DNA from: JADJTT01 sp049306275
Lineage (GTDB): Bacteria > Bacteroidota > Bacteroidia > Chitinophagales > Saprospiraceae
NCBI GenBank assembly: GCA_049306275.1
Contig: JBAQQB010000138.1
Span: 1 to 64,000, forward strand
Direction: 5' to 3'
Length of the DNA: 64,000 bases
The translations under genes and the position numbers were made by a program. Each line of letters begins with the position of its first letter. The stretch's first letter is position 1. Shown one piece after another: positions 27,801 to 36,500 of the stretch. Below the pieces are notes generated by a model that was not told where the DNA came from, searched no databases, and worked only from the letters and a program-made list of their open reading frames with translations.

Positions 27801-28728
27801 GCTCTTACGCACCCCTGCCATCAGTGAAACCCTGGCGGTTCATGCCCAGGCGGCGGCAGGTATGTTCGTCCCCGCTCCAGAAAACGACCTTTTGCGTTTG
27901 AGCCAGCCTTTGGAGGAAGGCAAGATCGCCAAATTCGTCAATCCCAAGGCAGCTGTCAAAGGTGTGCGACAACCTTATCCCGGCTTCGGAGGTAGGCCCA
28001 GTGAAAATCCGGATCATTTTTACCAACGGATCAGTGAGCATCTCCGCCACAAAGGCAGGGCCATCTCCCTATACGACTACGAAGCCCTGGTGCTCCAGGC
28101 ATTTCCGGAAGTGTACAAGGTGAAATGCATTACCCACACCCTTGGCCGGCGAGGCGAGGAAAAAGACTATGAACTCTGCCCGGGTTTTGTCACGGTGGTG
28201 GTCGTCCCAGACCTGGAAAAGGTCAACGCAGAGGATATATTCCAGCCCAGACTGCCGGCTGCTACACTTCAGGCGATCAAGGAATTTTTGAAAAAGCGCA
28301 TGTCGCCATTCATCAGGCTGGAGGTGCTCAACCCCATTTACGAAACCGTTGCCGTTACTGCCACCATCCAATTCAGGAAAGGAAAGAGCGAAAACTTCTA
28401 CCTGAAACAACTGGAAAAGGATGTACAGGCGTTCCTGGCCCCCTGGTCTTCTCCGGAAAACAGGCATGATATCAGCTTTGGCGGGCAGGTTTACTACTCC
28501 CTGATCCTGGATTTCATCGAAAAGAGACCCTATGTGGAATACGTCCTGGACCTCCGGATATCGGGCGCCGGAGAAGAGAAAACGGATACGGTAAAGGCAA
28601 AAACATCCCGCTCCGTGCTGACGACAGCCGGAACGCACCAGTTCAAGCTGGCCGCTGAAAACGACCTTCTTCCTGCCAACGCGCTTCAGGCGGGGCAGGG
28701 CATTGGATACGACATGATTTCTGAATAA
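24874..28728 (+). CDS. Large baseplate J-like wedge protein (Afp11/Pvc11-like)
   Basis: This 1284-aa protein is the larger wedge of the baseplate. The N-terminal region is helical, with the DLLQYLLEYARQINFYD segment typical of the Bacteroidota form. Two central beta-rich regions follow. The C-terminal 250 residues have the baseplate-J pattern, including YQRISEHLRHKGRAIS, LYDYEALVLQAFPEVYKVKC and FLKKRMSPFIRLEVLNP. Between about residues 695 and 820 (26960-27330) the DNA becomes clearly AT-rich and the protein less structured, which suggests an inserted or replaced segment. The start is one base after the gp25-like gene's stop. Confidence 0.88.
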   Translation: METPFAHIPHPLIRDGRSQLDRRNDALLPESAPIDGRNLGDLLQYLLEYARQINFYDQDHLHRDGDWAQAFQNSIPFQYAIIGGFGLDDIETRFEEVSRSIRRRLSFHSLNPLFDLLFDMAARLETWLFSLSNDTTGLKTAIENLIETNLRARMLKVIGLANGAGKWGYQRSKNQDNLEDFWKLSAFEIYKVDPAILSIKGSQKIKTLEALEILEEQYRTFFKGLQEIISIAQDEAMLEKTITGTEDQDHEPHLALIFSFLLLFKELQGNLNDLSTSHLDFFYRKTLHLKELPIVPDKAHLVFELAKMVETEVVLEKGERFKAGKDDNGQDIIFQLEDEIVLDKTVVADLRTIFIDQGESGAFIPDSLSAVYAAPVANSADGKGEKFAKGQTPSWKTTGASRSKWTNPDTGKLEAHPFARLGFVLASKVLFLREGKRRICVFIEVADDCLPQTPLSAEFDVWLSTEKGWIPTQPVALTLNGTTLGFEITLEPDFPPVIYPGAKLLESDYGHELPMIKLELKQQTNSDSPYYWLRLLQVSRISIDAYVCDLRNLVVQNDLSVMDPNKPFQPFGPAPKKNSSNFLIGSEEIFCKEWQAIDINIKWKDKPADFGEHYKGYVPTPSEGSYVSTVDVLSGKNWIPASGSPVRLFLDDGNRISKDGQVCSHPDFTYSHIENAGAEPCPVPPSIVNGYTNDLECGFLRLKLGEVDFLHEEYPKVLAAQLLTISEAATLNPANNVALGGENNKILLLNLDAYNDLKQNLTQTVSKTTATKTSVNNLFNGPFLSLPQRHQTAMALSQEAKDFAGSSNSDFGKLYEELDPIPNPPYTPLIESLSLDYHARATTANQGIQFIHLHPWQGTYEAFEPVEPASPTVLPCFIDEGALYIGLDQFKPGSILNLLFQMEPSTADPDTDKAVVCWEYLRGNTWKPLLPDEEVLTDGTKGLIQSGIARIAVPLDISNEKTTIMPPGLHWIKARALLRTPAISETLAVHAQAAAGMFVPAPENDLLRLSQPLEEGKIAKFVNPKAAVKGVRQPYPGFGGRPSENPDHFYQRISEHLRHKGRAISLYDYEALVLQAFPEVYKVKCITHTLGRRGEEKDYELCPGFVTVVVVPDLEKVNAEDIFQPRLPAATLQAIKEFLKKRMSPFIRLEVLNPIYETVAVTATIQFRKGKSENFYLKQLEKDVQAFLAPWSSPENRHDISFGGQVYYSLILDFIEKRPYVEYVLDLRISGAGEEKTDTVKAKTSRSVLTTAGTHQFKLAAENDLLPANALQAGQGIGYDMISE

Positions 28729-28745
28729 CAGGAAAAATACCCATC

Positions 28746-30485
28746 ATGGCAATACACACCAGAACAGAGCTCCAAAGCCGATTCGTCAACGGAGCCATCC
28801 CCTCCCAACGCGATTTCCGGGATTTGATCGATTCCATGCTCAATCGCCGGGATGATCATTTCTTCGGCGTCTGGCAGCAGGGAATGAAATACTGCCTCGG
28901 CGATGTGGTCATCTATGAAAAATCCCTTTACATGCTCGCCAAACCCAGCCTGGACGGGAATTGCCCACCAGAAGAGGAACAGGAAGAAGAAGGCGATGCC
29001 AAATCCGAAGGCTGCATCTGCTCGACCATTCCGCCCACCGAGGACACCGAACGCTGGTGCCAGCTGGAACTGATCGCCGACGACGGCGACTGGCAAAAGA
29101 TCGAGGTCGATGGCGAAGTCGTAACCGTTTATAACCTGAAAGCCAAAATCGGGATCGGCACCGACCACCCCGCAACACGGCTTGAAATAACCGACGGCGA
29201 AAACGGAAGCATCCGGCTGGAACCTTCCAAAGCCACGCATCCCGCGATCACGCTCCTCCATTTGCCGGAAGAGGAAGGCGCCGGCAAGGTCGATTACCAG
29301 CTCCGGCAAAAAGTAGAGTGGGTAACCGACTCTCTGGGTTACGCCTTCTTCCGGGAATTCCCGGAATTGCCGGCAGACCAGCTTGCGCCGGTTCCGAAAA
29401 GCCTTCAGGGGAAAACTCCCGGTCCCGCCGCCGAGCCTCTCGTACTGCTGTTCATCACCTCCCATGCCGGCGACCAGGCGAGAGTGGGCGTCGGAACGGA
29501 ACAACCCCGGGGCACCCTCCACGCCTATCAGGCGGGCCGAGGTGAAATGGTGCTGAACCCCGGCATCGCCCGCGAACCCGGGCTCCTGCTGATGAACCTC
29601 GAACCAGCCGGAAACGGCTACTACCTGCTCTCCGGCGTCACCTCCGAAACCGCCTACCTGCAGACCAACGCGCCCGATGGCTTCCGGCTGAGAAAAGGAC
29701 CTGATCATAACGCCCTGCTCAAATATGAACAGCTGGATTCTGGAGAATGCTGGGTGGCCGTCACGGGAAAAGGCGATGTCGGGATCGGAACGGAAGAGCC
29801 CAGATCAAAAGTTGAAGTCCACTCAAAAGACGCAGGCTCCATCCGCCTGAACCTGGCGCACGATAACCCCGTGGTCAGCACGATCAACGCAAGACCTACT
29901 CCCGGATACCCGGTCACTTACCACTCAATCGGCGTGGATGACGACGCGGGCACTTTTATCACCAACGCACCCAAGGGATTCCTTTTCAAAAAAGGCGGCC
30001 CATGCGGCCAGTTCAACAACGAAGTCAACCTGAACCAGGGTGATAAGATCGTCTTCATCGGAAATACTGGAAAGGTTGGCATCCAGACCACCGAGCCCCC
30101 GGACGATTACGACCTCGAGGTGAACGGTGAGGTCAAGGCATTGGCTTCCTATCTGGAAACCGACTTCGACAACATCGAACAGACGGGCAACCTCAAAGAT
30201 GAAGACGTGCTCTCCAAACTGGAAAAGGTCAACCCCATAAGGTTCAAATGGAAGCGTAACGTCAATGCCGAGAACAGGGTAGATCAGTACGGATTCAACG
30301 CGCAGAACGTATTCGAGCAATTCCCGGGACTGGTAAAAAAATCGGGGCGAAGTAAAGCCATAGCCTACGGTAATATGACAGCCATTCTGGTACAGGCAAT
30401 CAAAGACCAGCAAATGCTGATCAAACAACTCGAGCAGCGGATCTGCGACCTCGAAGAGCAACAGGGACAGACGACGAGCGATTAA
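28746..30485 (+). CDS. Tail fibre protein with S74-type chaperone domain (Afp13/Pvc13-like)
   Basis: This is the probable receptor-binding fibre. The first 60 residues form an attachment helix (TRTELQSRFVNGAIPSQRDF), and a Glu-rich loop follows. The shaft carries repeated (V/I)GIGT-x-x-P modules near residues 135, 245, 345 and 440. The C-terminal about 120 residues resemble the intramolecular chaperone of endosialidase (peptidase S74 family), ending in a helix (IKDQQMLIKQLEQRICDLEE). I do not find the usual Ser-Asp cleavage dyad at the start of that domain; the sequence there is YLETDFDNI. The fibre may therefore not self-cleave, or uses a divergent site. Confidence 0.8.
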   Translation: MAIHTRTELQSRFVNGAIPSQRDFRDLIDSMLNRRDDHFFGVWQQGMKYCLGDVVIYEKSLYMLAKPSLDGNCPPEEEQEEEGDAKSEGCICSTIPPTEDTERWCQLELIADDGDWQKIEVDGEVVTVYNLKAKIGIGTDHPATRLEITDGENGSIRLEPSKATHPAITLLHLPEEEGAGKVDYQLRQKVEWVTDSLGYAFFREFPELPADQLAPVPKSLQGKTPGPAAEPLVLLFITSHAGDQARVGVGTEQPRGTLHAYQAGRGEMVLNPGIAREPGLLLMNLEPAGNGYYLLSGVTSETAYLQTNAPDGFRLRKGPDHNALLKYEQLDSGECWVAVTGKGDVGIGTEEPRSKVEVHSKDAGSIRLNLAHDNPVVSTINARPTPGYPVTYHSIGVDDDAGTFITNAPKGFLFKKGGPCGQFNNEVNLNQGDKIVFIGNTGKVGIQTTEPPDDYDLEVNGEVKALASYLETDFDNIEQTGNLKDEDVLSKLEKVNPIRFKWKRNVNAENRVDQYGFNAQNVFEQFPGLVKKSGRSKAIAYGNMTAILVQAIKDQQMLIKQLEQRICDLEEQQGQTTSD

Positions 30486-30514
30486 ATTTTCTGCACAAAA
30501 AGACCGGAACTACA

Positions 30515-33500
30515 ATGCGAAATGCATTGACCATACTCAAAGAAGACAAGAGGTTCGCCTCCCTCCTCCCCTACGACCGCCTGAGGGAGCTGGGTATTGA
30601 ATATATTTCCAACCTGTCCGGAAATATCTGGACAGACCACAACATTCACGACCCCGGGATCACCATTCTGGAAATCCTCTGTTATGCCCTGACAGACCTT
30701 GGCTATCGCACCCGCCTCGATTTTGAGGAAATCGTCGCGCCTTCCCCAGGTACAGGTTTGGAGGACAACTTCTTCACGCCAGAGCAAATCCTTACTTGCA
30801 ATCCGCTCACGATCAGCGATTTAAGAAAGATGCTGATCGACATCGAGGGCGTACGCAACGCATGGCTGGTACCGGCGAGTGAACAGGAAGTGCCGCTCTT
30901 TACGGGATGTAGCCCGGAAAGCCTGGGTTACTCGCGCCGCGATCTGAAGCCCCTGGCCTGCGGTGAGGATCTCGTCACCATAGAGGAAATGAACCGGGAG
31001 GTGGTTTTGAACGGGTTGTATAAGGTCTATCTCGATATCGATCCCATCCTGGGCAGGCAGGCGGATGCATGCGAGGAAGAAGGAGCGCGGGTGTCCGCCA
31101 TCCTCCGGGAGGTGAACAACCGGCTCCACCGCCACCGTAACCTGTGCGAGGATTACCTGGAAATTTGCGTGCTCAAGGACGAAGAGATCGGGGTGTGCGC
31201 CGACCTCGAATTGAAGCCCGATGCGAATCCCGATGAGGTGTTGGGCAGGATTTACGATGTAATCGAAACTTTCCTTTCTCCAAGACTACCCTTTTACTCC
31301 CTTCCCGAAATGATCGCAAAAGGCAGGTCGCTGGAGGAAATATTCGAAGGCCGCCCATATACGCCGGCCTATTCCCCAGCTGAGGCCCGGCATAGCCACG
31401 GTTTCGTGGACATGGAAGAGCTTGAAAAACAGCAGCTTCCCACTACCCTCTTCGCCTCCGATTTCTACCGGATCATCATGCAGGTCGAAGGAGTCAGGGC
31501 GATCAAAAGCCTCAGCTTGAGGAATTTTCTGGCAGGCAATCCGCAAACCCTTGGAGAAGACTGGGTCCTGCACCTCAGCGCCGGCCATCGCCCCCTATTC
31601 GCCCCCGAGCGCTCGGCCTTCAACTTTTACAAGGGCGTCCTCCGGCTTCCCACCACAAATAAAACCGGGGTGATTGAGCGCTTCCGCAAGCGGCTTTCCG
31701 ACTTCCGGAAATCGAAATACCCGGCCTCCCGGCTTGACCTGTCCATTCCCTATGGACAATTCAGGGCAGACCTCCCCGATTACTACTCCGTCCAGAATGA
31801 ATTTCCCCTCACCTATCGGATCGGCAAGGGCCAAATGCCCGACTCCGCTTCCGTGGAGCGAAAGGTGCAAGCCCTTCAATTGCAGGGATACCTGGCATTT
31901 TTCGATCAATTGCTGGCGAATTACCTCTGCCAACTGGCCAATATCCGCAAGCTCTTTTCGATTAGCCAGCCTGGAACAGGCGGCCGGGCAACTTATTTCA
32001 GCCAAAGCGTGGATTCCATGCCCGAGGCGCACCGGATTTTCCGGTATTACCGGGACCAAAACTCCCCGCCTCCGACCAATGAGACACTGGCAGAGGCCGT
32101 CATATCCTACACACATCCTGCCGAACGCGACTTCGCCCTCCAGCAACTCGCCACCTTGTTCAAAAACGCCAATTCCGGAGAAGATGCCAGCCTGATTGGA
32201 ATCGGCGAGTCCAACGGATCATACCACTTTGTGATCAATGGGAGCGGGGGTCAGCCCATGCTCCGCTCTGTAAAGCAATACCCTGCCGAACGCGAAGCGA
32301 GGAACGCCGCCCAAACGGTCTTGTTCCTTGGAATTTTTGAACAAAGTTACCGCAAGATCAACTGGCCCGGGATCGGAACATACACCTTCCAGATCGCCGA
32401 CAACCCTCCCGGTTACCAGGAATTTCTGGTGTCGATCGGAGAAAGCGAAGCGCTCTACCTCCGCAGGCGCGATCAGTTCCTCAGCCACCTCCTGGCGCGT
32501 TTTGGAGAACAATTCACCGAATACGTGCTCCTGATGTACGCGCTCAACCAAAAGGAGATCGACCGCGATAAGGTAATTGAAGATAAATCGCGTTTTCTTT
32601 CCAACTACCCCGCGATCAGCCGCAACCGTGGCAAGGGGTTCGACTACACCTGGAAAGACCGCATCTGGGATTCCAGCGAAAACATTTCCGGCATCGAACA
32701 ACGCGTTGCCGGTTTAATGGGCCTTGAAAACTGGGAGCGCCGGTACCTGAACAATTTTGAGGTCGTGCTGCGCGATCAGGAATGTGTCCTGTTTATCCAG
32801 GACCATCGTGGCACTGTTATCCTTGAAACCCTGGGCAGTTTTAAAAACAATGAATGCAGCGATCCACCACAAGAACCTTGTGAAGAACTCTGTCTCGAAC
32901 AAGCCAAAAACAAACTCCAAAGCCTCTTGTGCGACCCCCGGGCATACCATCCTGTAGATTGCGAGACAGAGCGGATTTACGGGCTGGAGCTGATTGATGA
33001 TCATGGCGTTCCGTTTGCAAAGTTTCTGCGGTCCTTTGGAACTAAAGCGTTGCGCGACGCCTATTTGTCGTGCATCCTCGGGTTCTTCTGCGAACCGGAG
33101 AACATCGTGGTAGTAACTCCCAAAACCGGAGAAGACAGATATGGGTTCCGCTTGCTCAACGAGAAAGGAGAAACGCTGCTCGACAGTATTGACGGCTATG
33201 CATCGGCATCCGAAGCGGCAAAAGCGGCAGCCATCCTGGAAGATCATGCACGGCATCCGGCCAAAAAACTGTATTTTTTTGACAGTCCCAATTCACTGAA
33301 AAACGGATTCGGCATCAAAGCCGGCAACAAAGGCCAACTGAACGCCGAAGGCGGGATCACCGCCGTTTACCCGGAAGTCTTCGACGAAAAGGATACCCGC
33401 GATACTCGCAAGCAATCCATCAAAAACTACCTCAACGCCCTGCTTCCCCTTTCGGCGGGAATTAATCTGAAACTGGTATCGGCTGAAGAGGGGTTTTATT

Positions 33501-36500
33501 TCTTCCTCACCGCGGACGATGATGAAACCGTCTATTTAAAAAGCAGCAAATCCTACCCGACAGAACGGGAAGCCTGCATGGCATGGATCGATTTCGTTCC
33601 CCTGGCTCGCGTGGAGGAAAATTATACCGACCTCACAGGGAATTACGCAGGCGGCCCCCATAGCTTCGGAGTGATAAAAATACACCCCGACGGCACGACC
33701 GAAGAAGTAGCCTTCCACCCGGCCGGCTACACATCCCGGGAGAAGCGATCGCTGAGAAAAAAAGAGATATTTGGATACATCAAAGGGAAAAAACTCGGAT
33801 ACGATATCTTGCAGTCCCCGCCCTTATACAGCTGGGCCTTTTTCGAAGGTCTAGCCGGCGGCCTGTTGCTGGAGGGCATCCACCGGTTCAAGACGGAGGC
33901 GGACGCCAGGGACGCCTGGACCTGGTTCCTCGCGAAAGGCTTGCGGGAAGAGAACTACCTGATCGAACCCCAGGCAGAAGGAGGATTCCGGATATTGATC
34001 TTTCAGGAGGAAGACCTGCCTATCGCCCGGTCGCCTGTTTACGAAGAATGGGAGGAAAGCCAGGCCGCGCGCGACCAGTTGCTGAACCTGTTGGCTGAAG
34101 ATGCCCCACTGTATCAGATACGGCAGCATGCCGGGCAGTTTAATTTTGTCGTCCACAGCCAACACGGTGAAACCTCACTGATTGGCCAGATCCTCTACCC
34201 CACGGCGGAGGACGCCGAATGCGCCTTTTACCATTTCGCGAATAAAGCAGCAGTCAAAGCCAATTACCGGGAAGTGGTTGCGGCGGGAACCTGCCTGTAC
34301 AGTTTTGAAGTAGTTGAAAATGACCTTGTCCTGGCCACCCACCCCCATTTTTACCCGGAGGGGCAAAAAAATAAGGTCCAGGAAGAATTTATCGCCCACG
34401 TAAAGGCCAACTACCTGCATTTCGAACTTGCGGACCTCCCCGATTCCTGGCACTATGAGATCTGGTGGCAATCGTGCGAGGGCGCCTGCGAACCCCTGCT
34501 TGTGGAGATCGGCGAACACGAAACCGCGCTGGCCGCCAAGGAAGCGGCCCAGGAACTCCTGAACCACTGCGAAGAGCTGGTCCCGGAGTCCATCCAGGAA
34601 GAGGAAGGCTACACTTTCGTGGTTATGCTGGGGGAAACGGCCAAGGCCAGGCACCCCAACTTCTACGCGACCGATATCCTAAACGACAAGGTCATGGCAG
34701 ATGCCGCGGCCTATCTGGATTTCTATTGCAGGCTGATGCACGACAAAGAAGAGTTGATCAAAAAAAGAGACCGGTGGCAGGTATGTGGGGAGATGGGAGA
34801 CGAACCGGCCCTTTTCAGCGCTTTCCGCCTGACGAAAACCAAACAGCTTTTGGCCCTCCATACCCGGACGTATCATTCGAGAGAGGAGAGAGATCAGGTC
34901 AAAAAAGACCTTCTTGCCGCAGCCAAATGCGGTCTGTTGCAGTATACCGAACTATGCCTCCTGGGAGACCGCCCTGTCAGAAAAATCGATAAAAAATTTC
35001 ACTACGAATTGTGGTCGCATCACCCCGAAAGCCGGTTGCTCTGGCGTAGCATCGAGGGCTATGGAAGCCGCGAGGATGCGATGGAAGCCTTCCAGACCAA
35101 CTGGATGAAAATCCTGCAATCCTCGCAGAAAGCGGGGAACTACCAGAATCCGTCGGCGGAGTTCCCCTACGTGCACCTGCTCCTGAGCGGGGAGCCCACG
35201 GTTTTCATCCCCGGGTCGTTCCCCGATGCGGAGGCTATATTCCAGGCTATTCAGGAGCGCATACTTTTTGCGGGCAGCTATCCGGTCTATCCCAAAGGGA
35301 AGGCATACGCATTCAGGTTGGTGGGCGAAAACGGAACCACGGTGCTTTGGGAGAGCGCACAAACATTCGGCACACTGGAGGAAGCCTGGGCACAGTTCCG
35401 GAATTTCAAGGCTCTGTTGAAGGCCGGCCCCCACTACCGCTGCATCGACATCCCCGAAGCCTGCCTGTTCAGGATCGGCATTCAGGAGATCCTCCTCGAA
35501 GGCGCAACGACATATTTTGACAAATTCATTGCCCAAACACATGCCATATCGGGCAAGACATTCACATCCAGAGAGGAAGCTCTCATAGGGCTTTCGGAGG
35601 CGAGGAAAATTTCATCAAAAATACCCTATTCAAAGGTTGGAAGCGCGGTCGTTCCGGTAAAACTTCCGGACGGAACGAGCGGCTACCAGTATCAATTGGT
35701 AGGCAAAGGCCCCCTGAAGACCATTCTTTGGCAAAGCACCGCCGTTTTTGGCAGCCGCCAGGAAGCCCGGACGGCTTTCGAAGAGCAATACCTGGCCATT
35801 CTGCATGCCGGGTCGGGTGAAATGGCCTACCAGCTTGACAAGGATATACCCACAGGCAGGGACCAGATATTTTTGGTAGATGCAAACAACGCCAAACAGG
35901 CCTTTATCCCGGATGCCACACTACCGCCTGCGGACCTGATCCGGCAGCGCATTGAATTTGCAAACCTATTCCCGATCCGGAAAACAGCTGAAGGCAGATA
36001 CATCTACCGGCTTGAGGATCCGGAAAATCCAGGGGAAAACTACTGGCAAAGCCCGGTTTCTTACCGGACTTATGCCCAGGCTGAGCGCGCCTTCCAGGAA
36101 TTCCGGCGCTATCTGGGAGTAGAAAAAGCCTACTGCGCTGTGCCAGGCGAAACGCCCGGCGAATACCGGCTGGTTGTACAAAAATTATGGTTGGCCGGCG
36201 ATCTGGAAGAACCTTTGGCGCCTGACACCCAATACGAAATCTGCCCGGTAACCGGCAGCCCTCCCTACGTGGAGATCGAAGGGATGGAAGTGAAGGTCTC
36301 CGAGATTTGCGATCCGAAAAACGAGGACCCGAAGCTCCGGTATATCTCTCCGGCAGCGTGGAACAAAGGGCTTCAGAACTTCCTCATCTACGCCATCGAC
36401 GAGGAATTGTTCTATCCATATCAGGATGTTCAGGATTGCTGCTGCCATTCCTTCCGGGTAGTGACCGACAAGTACAGGGTGGCCCGCAATCCGCGCGAAT

